A stretch of 64,000 bases of DNA from Hofstenia miamia (Eukaryota > Xenacoelomorpha > Acoela). The position numbers and the translations under genes were made by a program. Numbering within the stretch: the stretch's first letter is position 1; each line of letters starts with the position of its first letter. Below the pieces are notes generated by a model. The model searched no databases. It saw nothing but the letters and a program-made list of their open reading frames with translations, and was not told the DNA's origin. Positions 1 through 11,732 of the stretch are shown here, in pieces. Location of the stretch: the NCBI GenBank assembly GCA_004352715.1, contig SCFE01000007.1, forward strand, positions 2,951,731-3,015,730. The letters run 5' to 3'.

Positions 1-178
1 TGCGGCAGAATGTACATTTTCTGCTTTTAGCCCTCGGACTGTGGAACCAGGTCAAAAACAATTACTATTCCAAACATTTATTACTTCTTCATTTCTATCA
101 GTAAATTGTAAGTGAATTCCTCTCCTAGATAGTGGATATGCATAAGATAACTTCTTTTTAAAATAATATTTACTAAAT

Positions 179-274
179 TTCTGTTTAATTTTTATACTAT
201 TTTTGGTCTCAGAACTATTTATTTTTTCAACAATTACCATGGTGTCTAAATCGGTCAAACTTTTTGACACAATT
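179..274. repeat. Diverged 96-bp repeat, partner at 741-836
   Basis: The stretch 179-274 recurs at 741-836 in the same orientation with a few substitutions. The two copies flank a (TA)n tract and a sequence gap, so they may be a tandem duplication or two ends of a segment copied through the microsatellite. No coding function is visible. Confidence 0.75.
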
Positions 275-284
275 CAAAAAAAAA

Positions 285-387
285 CCTCAAAATAAAAAGC
301 AAAAATAACATGGTAATTTGTAATTGTAATGAACACAAGCTTACAAAATGACACAAATGAAGCATTCAATAAATAACAATACTGTTG

Positions 388-420
<33 letters not shown>
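285..420. repeat. Dispersed repeat ending in (TA)n, partner at 9376-9508
   Basis: About 110 bp beginning near 285 match 9376 onward in the same orientation, and both copies run directly into a (TA)n tract. A shared unit ending in the microsatellite is what a repeated element with a TA-rich end would look like; the family is not recognised. Confidence 0.7.
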
Positions 421-421
<1 letters not shown>

Positions 422-725
422 NNNNNNNNNNNNNNNNNNNNNNNNNNNNNNNNNNNNNNNNNNNNNNNNNNNNNNNNNNNNNNNNNNNNNNNNNNNNNNN
501 NNNNNNNNNNNNNNNNNNNNNNNNNNNNNNNNNNNNNNNNNNNNNNNNNNNNNNNNNNNNNNNNNNNNNNNNNNNNNNNNNNNNNNNNNNNNNNNNNNNN
601 NNNNNNNNNNNNNNNNNNNNNNNNNNNNNNNNNNNNNNNNNNNNNNNNNNNNNNNNNNNNNNNNNNNNNNNNNNNNNNNNNNNNNNNNNNNNNNNNNNNN
701 NNNNNNNNNNNNNNNNNNNNNNNNN
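422..725. other. Assembly gap (304 N) inside a (TA)n microsatellite
   Basis: Unknown bases flanked on both sides by (TA)n. Reading frames crossing it are meaningless. Confidence 0.98.
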
Positions 726-1043
726 TATATATATATATATTTCTGTTTAATTTTTATACTATTTTTGGTCTCAGAACTATTTATTTTGTAAACAATTACA
801 ATGGCGTTAAAATCGGTCAAACTTTTTGACACAATTGTGGAATGGGAATTTTTAAGTACAGATGCCTTTTCTGCATAGGAATCTTAATCATGCTGAAAAT
901 TTTCAATAGAGTTTTCAATTTCATCTCTAATTTATTGCATTTATAGTTGGGTCAACAGGACTTACTATTCCTGCAATGTTCTTTTGTAAATTTAAAATTA
1001 TACGTTTTTTTCATTAATGAATATTAAAGGGTCTTTGCTTCTT

Positions 1044-1316
1044 CTACAAATGTAGCCACTGTTTCGTCGTTGAATAAACAGTTAGGTTTATACGGTGAAT
1101 AGTTATCAGGAAACGAAGCTGTATTATTTTCAAATTATATAATAAAGTTAAATTAATAATAACGTTCATATTAATAAAGGAAGCATGAAAATTTGTATTA
1201 CATAAAACACAGTTGACATAATTGGAAAGTCTATCACACAATTTCTCACAACATTTGCATGTATCATATTTCTTAGCTTCTTTTTCTTGTTGAACAAAGC
1301 CCTTCTTGTGAGACAT
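1044..1316 (-). CDS. Small cysteine-rich open frame, PHD-like, uncertain
   Basis: The N-terminal half of this 90-codon frame has a CxxC pair (TCKCC), a second pair (CVLC) and a FHAS segment. The spacing resembles a PHD-type zinc finger such as those found in host regulators and in some retrotransposon ORF1 proteins. The last expected cysteine is replaced by phenylalanine and the C-terminal part is low-complexity AT-rich translation. No convincing splice sites border it. It could be a fossil finger or chance. The flanks 837-1043 and 1317-1787 hold nothing I recognise. Confidence 0.2.
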   Translation of the reverse strand: MSHKKGFVQQEKEAKKYDTCKCCEKLCDRLSNYVNCVLCNTNFHASFINMNVIINLTLLYNLKIIQLRFLITIHRINLTVYSTTKQWLHL

Positions 1317-1787
1317 TTGTGGATAATTGTACTTTAATAAAAGATACTCACTAATATAATTTTATATTAGAGAATAACTGCACAAATATTTTTAATTAGC
1401 TATAAAATTCCAACCAAAAATTTAGGATATTTTGAATCGAATAATTATCTATTAATTCTTGTAGATTTCTTCACTCATATTTATCTTATTGAAGTGAGAT
1501 GTTATTTGGAAATATTACTTGTTACTCACTAGAAGTGTTTCTAAATTTTGCCTCTAATGGGCAATTAAATTTACTAATTCACAACATTTATTAGTTCAAA
1601 TGTAATGAATAAAATATTGTCTCTACAACCGTTTTGTAATTATTACTTAGTGGTAAACTACCTCACATGAATTTTGGAACAATTATTTACACGCAATTGG
1701 AACATTAGTGGAACACTCCGGGTGCGAGAACATACCAAGAAACGTACCTCGAACATTAATGTCAATTTAGCTTAATGACGCCCCTGT

Positions 1788-2145
1788 CATTTCAATAATA
1801 ATAACAATATTAGAGCCTTTATGAATTTTTGTTCAATTTTTTTGAAAATATTTATATCTTATCTTAGGTGCTGAAGTTCAACACACTTTGTTTAGCTAAC
1901 TGGTATGGGATTAACAAACTCCATTTTGTATATTTTTGAAATATTTTCCACTGTTATTAGCTAAATGCATTTCAATAATGATAACAATATTAGAGCCTTT
2001 ATAAATTTTTGTTCAATTTTTTTGAAAATATTTATATCTTAACTTAGGTGCTGAAGTTCAACACACTTTGTTTAGCTAACTGGTATGCGATTAACGACTC
2101 CATTTTGTATATTTTGGAATATTTCCAACTGTTATTAGCTAAATG
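1788..2145. repeat. Tandem duplication, two units of about 180 bp
   Basis: Unit 1 (1788-1967) and unit 2 (1968-2145) are nearly identical apart from a few substitutions and small indels. The array lies about 120 bp downstream of the stop of the first TRAF-like MATH exon on the minus strand, possibly in or near its 3' UTR. No AATAAA was seen between the stop and the array. Confidence 0.9.
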
Positions 2146-2264
2146 CATTTCCTTTATGTGATAATTGCAAAAAAGTTACTCCAAAATCTCAATGAAATAC
2201 AATTGTCTAAAATGTTTTTAATTGAATATTAAAAGCAAACATTAATATTTGAATATATTTCATC

Positions 2265-2846
2265 CTAAAACGATATATTGTTCTCTACAACTTTAACTTG
2301 AATGAACAACGTGTCATCTAAGATGTGCCTATTGCTTGTATCTAGAAGTTTCTTCAATTCATAAAACCTAGAGAGTCCGTTGTCAGGGTTTGCCTCAGAT
2401 ACTGGTTTTTGAAATGATTGACAAGAATTTGATTTAAACTGGAAGACATGGTGGTTAGAAGAATTACCAGACATCAACACAAATTTAAAAATTCCTTGAA
2501 ATGGCCACTTTAGAATTGCATCATGATCTGTTTTCAAAATGCTTACATATAATGATACATGACTATCCTTGCCTTTGTCCACTCCATGAAGGAATATTCT
2601 TAGACGCATTCTGTACCCATACCTGCCACCAACTAGGAATGTGGGAGACGAAAGTCCATTATCATTGATATTACTTTGTTCATATAGTGTTCTGAAATTG
2701 GCAATAGGCCAAATTAATTCACCATTAAATGGTTCACTTAAATAAGATGTCGAATTGTAATTTGTACTGATTCTTCTAGTAATATCATCCTTGAGTGACC
2801 GAATAGATTTTTCAAGCTCGGAAATTCTTCTCTCCAAATTTTCACA
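2265..2846 (-). CDS. TRAF-like gene 1, terminal exon with MATH (TRAF-C) domain
   Basis: This exon encodes about 193 residues: a short heptad-like helix (ENLERRISELEKSIRSL), then a MATH domain of about 145 residues. Diagnostic pieces are GELIWPIANF at the domain start, GGRYGYRMRLRIFLHG, the KGKDSHVSLYVSIL strand, LKWPFQGIF, the FQKPVSEANPDNG loop, and a final DDTLFIQVKV strand. These match the TRAF-C fold of TRAF1-6, which trimerises and binds receptor tails in TNF-receptor/IL-1R/Toll signalling. A splice acceptor (TTTAG) precedes the first codon at 2846, phase 0. The partner coiled-coil exon is 4801-5013. It is about 65-70% similar to the other two MATH exons in the window. The RING and zinc-finger N terminus is not visible, so function as a full TRAF is inferred only from this end. 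Confidence 0.85.
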   Translation of the reverse strand, partial: CENLERRISELEKSIRSLKDDITRRISTNYNSTSYLSEPFNGELIWPIANFRTLYEQSNINDNGLSSPTFLVGGRYGYRMRLRIFLHGVDKGKDSHVSLYVSILKTDHDAILKWPFQGIFKFVLMSGNSSNHHVFQFKSNSCQSFQKPVSEANPDNGLSRFYELKKLLDTSNRHILDDTLFIQVKVVENNISF

Positions 2847-4800
2847 CTAAATCATGATGATATATAATTTTATTTACAGCTTCAGTAAAGCATTTTCTAA
2901 GAACATTTGGTTATTCAAATACGAATCTGCAAAATAATTTCAGGTGCATACATAATTTACATCAAAATTTAATCTTTTTTGTTCTCATTATCATTTTTAA
3001 TGGGGAACCTCCCATTTATTGAAGATATTTGATATCAATATTCAAAGAAAATTTATAATTTCAACCATGAACTTGCAATATAAGCAAAATACTTGTATGT
3101 GGATAGACAAGGGGCAAAGTAAAGCCTCAAGAAATAGCCTAAGCTTTATTTACTATCTTTTGAAAACATGCACATCAATAAATGGTCTCGAAAAGTGTAC
3201 AAATCAGCTAACACTGACAATTTCAATGGGTATAAAAAACATTATAGAGACTGTAAAAACTGATATAAATAGCCTAATAATTTTTTTAACATTTAATCAA
3301 TTTGTGAAATCCGTAAACCAATGAGAACTGATTTAATTTTTATTGTTTACATATATTTTAAAATATATTGTTTTTTTCCTAAAATTTGCGTTTAATATTT
3401 GCTTTTTATTCCTTAATGTTCATTTGAGTAATGATTTCTTNAAGTACTTTTGAATGAATCGGTTTCAAGCCATTCTACTGCATGTAGCAAGCAATTAAAT
3501 ATCTTCTCGGCCTTAAAAGATCAATTTTGTTCGTTATGTAAATTGAAAATTAAAAACCATTAATAGGCCATGTTCAACTCTCCAATATATTTGTTAAACT
3601 TGTATATATATATATATATATTCATATTGAATACAAAATAAAAGAACCTTTGATTTTAAGAATAGAACAAAAATAATCTACAACATTAAATTACAATTTG
3701 CTACTAAGACTTCTCGTTTAATAAACTTACAAATATCAAAGCACCTAAAAAATGTAGATTTCCTTTTTTCATTATAAACAGAATGTTTATCTTCTCACGA
3801 TGACAAAAAATCTTTAAAATGTTTACATTATAAAACTGCAGAGAAATTATCAAGAACTTAAAAAATGAATGACTTTTCACATAGTCAAGAGTGCAAGAGC
3901 CTTAGAAGCAAAACTTTAGACAACTTCTAATGAGATCTAAAAAATCGAGGATAGTGTTTGTAATCTTAGAAACAAAAATAATTTTATACTAGAATGTAGT
4001 TCATCGTACTACGTGAAAAAACTTCTGATGATGGCAAAAAAGTAATTTGCAACAGACAAGCCAATACCAAATCTAATTAATCAAACATGATTTGAAAATT
4101 ACAAAAAGTCTCTTTTTATGTGAGCAGACTGATAGCGGGCAAGGATGGCTTGAGCTAATCCCTAATGTGCTTTTTGAATGTTCTGGTCCCTTAGCTTAAT
4201 AAAATATTGCAACTCTGGTTCCTTGTAATACACATTTAGCACACCTGTATTTCTTAGAAGTTATTCCACTGGATTTTACCAAGGAAAGCCTAGCATCAAT
4301 GATATTGATGGCGTAGAAATGTCATTTGCAAGCTACATCAAAATTGAATGATTGACATTTCCCGTAACAATCAAATTCCTTTTGCAGACAATTTGAGTTT
4401 TCATCAAAAATTCAAGCAACGCTTCTAGGATATTAGACAATTATTTCATTATTCTGTTAATATTATGCCCTTAGTTGCATGGATTGGTTATTTTAAATTT
4501 AAAACAAGCTAATATGAGGTTCCCCTATAGAAACAGGATCCATTTCATCAAATTTTAAATTCAATTTTTCAATAAAAAATAATTGAACATCAATGACAAT
4601 GATTTTGATTGACAATAGTCTAAATTGGAAGGTTGTCAATGGAGGTCACAATTATATTAAGAACAGCTTTTCTCTCAAGGATGTAGAAAAAATTTATGAA
4701 TGCTAGAAATAAACTTCAACAAGAAGTTCCGTACATTTCTATGAGAGTGAAGTATGTACATGTACATGATAGTTGTATTTGAAATATATTGAGGAATTAC
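2847..4800 (-). other. Intron of TRAF-like gene 1
   Basis: About 1.95 kb between donor GTAATT (ending at 4800) and acceptor TTTAG (starting at 2847). It contains a single-N join (3441) and a short (TA)n tract near 3602-3620. A 101-codon plus-strand frame at 3019-3324 has no recognisable domain and is probably chance in AT-rich DNA. Confidence 0.65.
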
Positions 4801-5013
4801 TTCATTTGCTGCTTTTAGAGCTGTTCTTTCGGAAGTATCCAACTTTGAATACATTTGCGTGAAGTCATTTGTTAACACTTCTATGCACCTTTCCGTCTTC
4901 TGAAATTCCCTTGATAACACTTTGTAAAATTCTTCGCGATTTTGCAATATTTCGATTGAAAGAACGCTACTGTGTTCACGTTCTGACTCAACATTTTTCT
5001 TTATTTCAAGCAT
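4801..5013 (-). CDS. TRAF-like gene 1, coiled-coil exon
   Basis: A 213-bp (71-codon) phase-0 exon bordered by acceptor CTTAG before the ATG codon and donor GTAATT after the NE codons. Sequence is rich in E, K, L, S and reads as an amphipathic helix (SREFQKTERCIEVLTNDF). Length, phase, splice positions and the C-terminal N-E match the exons at 40413-40625 and 56704-56916. In TRAFs this helix precedes MATH and drives trimerisation. The initial ATG is directly after the acceptor, so it is most likely an internal methionine and earlier exons are expected at higher coordinates; none was found up to 7300. Confidence 0.7.
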
Positions 5014-5856
5014 CTAAGTATTAATTCAAATAATGAAAGTATTCATTCAAGTTTCTTACATAGAAAACCCAATAAGCAGTATAATTTATATTAAAACCCT
5101 TTGCAAATAGGGTGTATAATTATTATGAATGATAGACATAATTTCAGAAAAAAATTTACAAGTGGTTATCTTTCCAGGGCCTGGCCAAATGCGTTGCAAC
5201 GCCAACCCTTTGGAAACCTTACAGTTACTTAGTTAAAAGTGGTAGATCAAATGTATTGGCACGTAATTTATGATATTGAATTTCGGAACTAATTGACCCA
5301 GACAATAAGCGATATATAAAAATTGCTTACGATAACGCACATTAAATTTTTCAATGGCCATATTAATACACCAAAATTCAACAAATTGGTTTATTGACAG
5401 GGCCCTTTGAAAAAAGGAAGCATATGTGTATGTGTTAGAAAATGCTGGATCCGCTTCTGATTACATTACAACGCATAGAAAAATTTCAAAATCTTTAAAA
5501 GACGTTAAGAAATAAAGTAGGTTACCTAACGCTTGAGAAATATTTGAATGTTGGCGCAACTTTGCTAATATATAGGAAAGAGCTGTGTTGCCATGTGACA
5601 TTACTATGCGCAATATTAGAAATCAATGTAAAATATTTCAACTAATATATTAAATTTATAGTGCTTTCTTATCAAAATATATCTTTATTTTGTATCAAAG
5701 CATAGACTACTAACTATTAATTAGTATTCTATGATCAAGTCCTTGTTTTGTACATAAATTTTGGCAATTCCTTTACCGAAATCCATATTTTGAAAAGAAT
5801 GATACACTATTGCGCAATTTACGAATTTATTAGAAGACACAATTTACTGCCAATAA
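5014..5856. other. Non-coding stretch with one copy of a three-copy conserved segment
   Basis: No gene recognised. The part 5396-5640 resembles 12405-12660 and 25836-26090 at roughly two-thirds identity by eye, including conserved translated pieces (TTHRKISKSLKDVK here, TTHKKIAKSFTKVK in the last copy). It is an old dispersed repeat or a decayed coding fragment. Confidence 0.5.
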
Positions 5857-6307
5857 GGCCACGGTTAGACTAGTGATTTGCTGAAAGTGATCTATCACAT
5901 TTTGAGTGAATCACACGTCTAACCACCCGAGATAATTAGCGATGTGACGATCACGAAGAAATCGTGCGCGTTTGATTTCCTTGTGATCGTCACATCGCTA
6001 ATTATCTAGGGCGGTTAGGCCACGGTTAGACTAGTAATTTGCTTAAAAGTGATCTATCACATTTGACAAAATTGCACGTCTAACCACCCGAGATAATTAG
6101 CGATGTGACGATCACGAAGAAATCGTGCGCGTTCGATTTCTTCGTGATCGTCACATCGCTAATTATCTCGGGTTGTTAGACGTGCAATTCTTTCAAATGT
6201 GATAGATGACTTTTAACCAATCACCTAGTCTAACCGTGGCCTTATACGTGCAACACTTTCAAAAGTGACAAATCACTTTTAACCAATCACCTAGTCTAAC
6301 CGTGGCC
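5857..6307. mobile_element. Foldback MITE (outer copy) with TAA target duplication
   Basis: The element begins GGCCACGGTTAGACTAG and ends with its reverse complement CTAGTCTAACCGTGGCC, flanked by TAA on both sides (5854-5856, 6308-6310). The interior is also palindromic around a GATGTGACGATCACGA arm, so the transcript would fold into one long hairpin. A 3-bp TAA/TTA duplication fits PIF/Harbinger-type non-autonomous elements. Without the inner insertion (6018-6241) and its 3-bp duplication the outer copy is 224 bp, exactly the length of the inner one. Confidence 0.85.
6018..6241. mobile_element. Same MITE family inserted inside the outer copy, TTA duplication
   Basis: A second 224-bp copy with the same termini lies inside the first, flanked by TTA at 6015-6017 and 6242-6244. 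The outer sequence resumes cleanly after it with ACGTGCAA, the arm expected of the interrupted element. This establishes insertion order and the 3-bp target preference directly from the sequence. Confidence 0.85.
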
Positions 6308-7310
6308 TAAGCATTAGCAGGTAGAAATCTCTTAAGTATCGTTCAGATTTACAACTTTGTTCACAACTTTTTGGAAATTAAAATATTCACAACAAAGTTT
6401 TATCACGTTCAGACCTAAAACTTTATTCACATCTTTTACTTTAGATTTAATTAAAAATTTCAAAATGATTTCGTTTAATTAACAAAAAAGCCAATAACAA
6501 TGTGCAACTCTATTAGTTGATAACGTGGAGTTTATTTCTACTCCATACTGGTTTTGCATCTGCATTCTCTCTACACTAGTGGTTGTTTTCACCTCCTGCA
6601 TATTTCGTAAATTTTAATGAGCAAATGTTTGTTTTCAGGGATTTCAGCATTATAAACAGACATAAATTTTTGAAATTATTTACAAATAAAATAAAGAATT
6701 TAACACTTCTCTAAGCTTTTTGAAATATTTGCGTATTTGATAATCGCTAAAACTACATTCAAATAAAATCAAATGTTTTTTGGAAATGTAGTATTTCTAA
6801 AAATCAATTAGGTCTATATTTCTTTACTTTTTTGATTGACCATTTTTCTGTGTGTTAAAGACTTGGATAAAGTTTAAAGCATTATTCTACTTGCTTTTTT
6901 TCGTATTTTGGAGTGCAAATTGCCAGGCCGTGATTAAAGCAATATGTAAACTGAGCGAATTGGTTGCGGTGCATGCGCAATATTATAGTTAGTGTTACTA
7001 GAAAACAGAAAGGAAGCGATTAATTCCTATATAATCACTAGCATATCCTGGATCAATGAAATCATAAAAGGTAATATATTTTTTATGCAATGAAATGGGC
7101 AATTACACGTTGTTTTTCAGCATCTGGTTGGAGTAAATTGGTGCACTTTGGAGCGAATCAGTTAAATAAGTGTAACTCAAATATAAAACTGAGACAAAAA
7201 TTTATTCTTGACAAAACATTATAACATGTTACATTCCAGTCATTCAACGGTGAGGCACTCCAAATTTCACAGAAGAAGCATATACAGAATTTAAGTCATG
7301 TGACAGAGGG
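6308..7310. other. Intergenic, nothing recognised
   Basis: AT-rich DNA. A short motif TTCACAACTTT and variants recur near 6350-6430. No gene, RNA or element termini identified. Confidence 0.5.
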
Positions 7311-7546
7311 CAGAGGCGTACACAGGATTTTCTGACCGGGGGGGGACATCATCATTATTACCCAATGCGGGGCGAAAATTTTTGAACATATTGAAAATAT
7401 AGACCCTAAAAAATGCATTTTACGATCCTAGATTTTAAATTTTTCAATTTTTTACGAAAAAATTTTTGATGTATCCAGTCAAAATCATATTTGAAAACCT
7501 GACGGGGGGGACATTCCACCATGCCCCCCCCCTGCGTACGCCGCTG
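7311..7546 (+). mobile_element. hAT-type MITE, copy 1 of 5
   Basis: Begins CAGAGGCGTACACAGGATTT and ends TGCGTACGCCGCTG, with G-rich/C-rich subterminal blocks that pair (GGGGGGG near each end). The 8-bp flanks ACAGAGGG and ACAGAAGA match at 6 positions, consistent with an aged target duplication. It belongs to the same family as 11733-11979, 21739-21981, 24080-24310 and 33953-34186. Confidence 0.8.
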
Positions 7547-8070
7547 ACAGAAGAGTACATCAACACACAATCGTCGCACATTTGTCACTGTTCTGTCTCC
7601 ATGTTGCAACCGTGTCAAAAAATGTCACCCATGTAATCTGGATAAGCTTTGAGCCGGTGACCCGTTTTTAAAATTTAGACTGTTGCTTGAAGGGTTTTGC
7701 TAAAAGTATACTTTCATAGACATTGATATGAACAACACATAACGCTGTTGTTCATTGACATTCGAATGATATTTACTTTCCTTTATAAAGACATATGGTT
7801 CTAACATCTCCCATAATTTTTAGAAAGTCGAAATCAGCATTTTAAAATAGTATCCTGTAAAAGATTCTCTATTTGCAAAATATGTTTTTGTTATGGAAGT
7901 TATTACGAAAGCCAATTTATAGTATATTTCGGATTCGGATTTGCCAATAAATTGACTAAATTTTAGGATTCAAATTCGAAATAGCACTGCTGAAAGCGCA
8001 CGGCCTTGCTACAAATGAAAATCAACATAAGAAACTTCTGAAATCATTAAAACAATTTAAAACACTCATG
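7547..8070. other. Intergenic, nothing recognised
   Basis: AT-rich sequence without a supported gene, repeat or element boundary. Confidence 0.5.
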
Positions 8071-8863
8071 CAGTGTTGCCGTGGATATTAATTCTAAAAC
8101 CCATACCCATCCCATATCTACAAGAAATACCGTGGGGAAATCCGCAGAAAACCCACAAACCCGCAAATTGACTGAAAAAACCAATGGAAACACAATAGCT
8201 TCAAAGTTGAAACCTAACCAGACCCATATCCATATTGAAAAGGGCCAGCCCGTTTTTAAGCAGTTTCCAAATTTAAAAAGCCCGTTTGACAATGAAAAAG
8301 CCCAGGCATACATTCTAATTTGAAGAGACTACGAATCACAAACGTAAATGTATATTGTATAAATAATATATGTATTTCCTGACCAATAATGTTATAATGT
8401 TAAATATAAATGATAAACAAAATAAACAGTATATACTTAAATCAATCAGAGACACTATTAAAGGAATAAGCATCTTCATCAATGTCCGAAATCTCAAGTA
8501 AACCGAGGTTTTTAAAAAGTTTAAAGTAATGCAGCGCGTATTTTATAAAGATCTGTTGATTGACCGAGCAACAATCACCGCTTGCTTAAAATGTTGTAAT
8601 TTAAAAGGAAATATTTTATGTAAATTGACAATTGAGCACAAACATTATAACTATTTATATCGAATTATTAAAATGTGACTTTACAGACGAGCAGAAATTT
8701 TAGTTCGAATGAGCGTAAATTATATGAGTTCGGTAATTTACTTTACAAATGAGAGGACGCGTGAGGCACCCTCTAAGAACTACTTTTTCTGTGGGTTTCC
8801 CAAAAAGAAATTTGAAACCCATATCCATATCCGCCTGGTTTACCCTTATCCACGGCAATGCTG
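8071..8863. mobile_element. Candidate non-autonomous hAT-like element, 793 bp
   Basis: The left end CAGTGTTGCCGTGGATA and the reverse complement of the right end (CAGCATTGCCGTGGATAA) form imperfect terminal inverted repeats, and subterminal parts rich in CCCATATCCATA also recur near both ends. CAGTGTTGCC is a common hAT terminus. The 8-bp flanks CACTCATG and CAAACATA match at 5 of 8 positions. Overlapping frames on both strands (8047-8323) come from this structure rather than from a gene. No transposase remains. Confidence 0.5.
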
Positions 8864-9481
8864 CAAACATAACATTTGTGTAATTCAATGATTTCGAAAT
8901 AATAAGCGTCTTTTTGTAATTTATATCAATTATTTATTTTTTTTAAATATGACCCGTTAGCCTTGTGCACCTCTGTTTCATACCCAACCCAGCTTACATA
9001 TACATTTTCAAAAAATCTGTACCCAAACCATACTAATAGCGGTAACAAAAACAAAGGAAATTATACCAGCATCATATTCGCACATTTAAACAAAATAACT
9101 GCGCCCTTACCAAGAAAAATTAGTTGTTCCATAGATAATATTTTATATGGCAATATAGACAACCGTACAGCATACACTCTATCAGGGATTTCTACAATGT
9201 AGTTTTAAGTTATTGTCTGATTGTGGTTTAGCATTTTCTTCTATATAAGATATTCACGTGACACTGAAATATCATTCTTAGAACAGAATACAATACTTGA
9301 TATACCATCAAATTTTTCATTCTATTTGTAATGTAGTATGTTCTAATGTATGTGCTTACACATATTCAAAACAAACTTCAAAATAAAAAGCAAAAATTAC
9401 ATGGTAATTTGTAATTGTAATGAACACAAGCTTATAAAATAATACAAATGAAGCATTCAATAAATTGCAATGCTGTTGCTC
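8864..9481. other. Intergenic, nothing coding; repeat tail into (TA)n
   Basis: No gene recognised. The last 105 bp are the copy of the 285-420 repeat, running into (TA)n at 9482-9508. Confidence 0.5.
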
Positions 9482-10729
9482 ATATATATATATATATATA
9501 TATATATACCTACAATTGTATATTGTGTGAATGAGCTATTAAATCCTAAATCATTTAAGTTTTTAACATCAAAGTTCAACGAACAGTGCAAGTCATTGTT
9601 GACAATTCCTTCTCATATATATTATTTGAATGTTATTCAATGCAAAAAAGTTGCATCCTAATTATGGGACGATGCCCCATACTAATGTGTTGATGATAGC
9701 CAATGAAATTATTTACAATGCCCGACCAACACTCGCAACTCACGTCCGCCCTTGCCCTCAGCCTAATTTGCTTTCATAAAAAACAAGGTAAAAAGCAACA
9801 TCATAAAGATTGATTAGCTAAAAATGCAAAATGCAACGAGTCAAATTACATAGCGAAAAATGTTAATACTTTTTCGAACAGCTAATATTAGTTTTCCTAG
9901 TAATATTAAACTAATTCATACCCAACCCCATTAGATCTGTGCTAATATTTAACTTCAATCCAGTTGCGTACGCCTACACCGTAATCAAAATGTAGATTAG
10001 CATCAGTAATTTGTCGAAAAAATCAATTTCTGAAAATTGCCAATGGTGGACACAAATATTTATAGAGAAAATATCAATTACTTGCTATTCGTGATGCAAA
10101 TTCACAGTCATGGAACTATGAAATATATGTATATGACTTTACTTAATAGTTTCCTTTGAACGCGATGTCTCATGTTAAACAAACTATATAATGTTAAACA
10201 AAATAATATTTGTGTCCCCTCACGTCCCCATAATGTTTAAAAAAGAAATAAGTAGGGGGCCGCCTTTGCCCCCCCCCAAGAGTGCCGCCCTGCCTATTAA
10301 TAAGCTATTGCAATGCATTATAAGTTCTTATTTATGGCTTTGCGCTCTACTCAGCCCATGAATAACAATATTACAACCAAACGTTACCTTATGGTGTGCA
10401 GTGTATTAATGATAAAATATTTTGGTATGACTAAGCTGAATTACCTACAAATTGTTAACATTTTTGCCACATTTGTAGCCAAAATAACCAAGAAATTATT
10501 GCAGTTATTTCAATATTGAATTTTGGAAACAAAACATGCTTTAGCAACAAATTAACCAGAAATAACTTCTATGTAACCATAATAACGAAATGTCTCCAAA
10601 ATATCACCTAATTTGCTTTTGGCGAAGCTTATTTAAAGGTGAAAGCAGTAGAATGGATAAGTAATTTTACTTACAAGAAAATTTTTTGTCAAAATTAGAA
10701 AACTTATTGAGATGTTCTGGAAGAAAATA

Positions 10730-11633
10730 TAGTATGCGGATAAATGGAAGTTACAAATTTTGAAGCTATGTGGTACTGCTATGCTTAGTACCACAAAATT
10801 GCTCATTATATTTTTAATATTTGTTAACAATAAGCTTTCAAACGAGCCCAACTTAGTTTCATTTGAATGATAATTATTATAATTTTGACAAAAACTGAAA
10901 GTAGAATCAAATTTTCAATAGTGCCAAGTCTGACAATTCATTTTTCCAGCGACTCCAAGCTGTTCACGGCACTTTGATGGATATTCTTCTTCAACGAGGC
11001 AAAGTAGGAGTCATATTTTGTCTCTGCAGTGCCTTGACTTTAGTTTTGGTTCGACGGATGAGAGCATTCTTCATAAACCAGAGCCTTCAGCAAAGCCCAG
11101 ATCTTCTCTATTGGGCGAATTTCGGGAACATTGGATAGATTTTCTTGCTTCTTTACATTGGGAATTTACCTGATTGTTTTTCATTAACATTGAATTTGGA
11201 AGCAGATTTCCTCAGAGAACATCCGGATTTATTCATGAACCTCTTGACAATTTGTTGTTCTTCTTTTGGGCTGAATTTTGACTTTATTCCAACCAGATTT
11301 CATTTCATTTGAGTTGTTCGATTCCAATCGATTGAGAATATAGTAGATCGAGTGTATATTCATTCCTATACGAGAAATTGTGAAACAGTAATGTTTTTGG
11401 CTTCTCTTTGCAATCTTTCTGTGCTGCAAAAAATATAGCAAATGATTTTGCCACGATCAGGTCTATTGAGACCCATTGACATGATGAATTGATGTGAAAC
11501 TTTTTGTAACACAACGATTTGCGGAAAATTGATTATTTTGCAATTTACAACTTCAGTGTCATTTTGATGTTTCAAACGGAAATACCCGAAAAATTGAAAT
11601 ACACCGTGTCACGTTTATTTATCCGTATACTAT
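10730..11633 (-). mobile_element. Degenerate Tc1/mariner-type element, copy 1
   Basis: Inverted termini TAGTATGCGGATAAAT (left) and TAGTATACGGATAAAT (right, reverse complement) are bordered by TA at 10728-10729 and 11634-11635, giving 904 bp. The minus strand holds scrambled pieces of an IS630-Tc1-mariner transposase: a helix-turn-helix region around 11300-11500 and RPIEKIWALLK near 11085-11120, the usual proline-rich block before the last catalytic acid. Frameshifts and stops separate the pieces, so it is inactive. The identical-length copy is 23076-23979. Confidence 0.75.
11229..11575 (-). pseudogene. Tc1/mariner transposase N-terminal remnant, copy 1
   Basis: Three overlapping short frames together read as the DNA-binding half of a mariner-like transposase (GKIICYIFCSTERLQREAKN, then SPKEEQQIVKRFMNKSGCSL in another frame). 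They are split by at least two frame changes. Downstream on the same strand, outside this range, is the RPIEKIW block. Assignment rests on family resemblance plus position inside a TA-flanked element. Confidence 0.55.
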
Positions 11634-11732
11634 AATATAACAATAATAAGACAGTGATTAGGCACTTAAAAGGAAATTGTTAATATAATTTCAAGAAGTG
11701 GTTAAGTTTTTAACTACCTCCATCCACAGAGC

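Noticed and set aside
348-832. Long open frames on both strands across 348-832 with alternating isoleucine-tyrosine
   Set aside because: They are translations of (TA)n plus N; the same applies to frames crossing 24390-24523, 43410-44409, 46271-47270 and 51967-52143.
7406-7618. 70-codon minus frame
   Set aside because: It mostly translates the hAT MITE at 7311-7546.
8047-8323. Overlapping open frames on opposite strands in 8047-8323 and 8700-8891
   Set aside because: They lie in the inverted halves of a candidate hAT-like element; composition reflects CCCATATCCATA-type repeats, not a protein.
10633-10851. Hydrophobic 72-codon minus frame conserved at 22979-23197
   Set aside because: Conservation is explained by the recent block D duplication, and it crosses the edge of the Tc1-type element.
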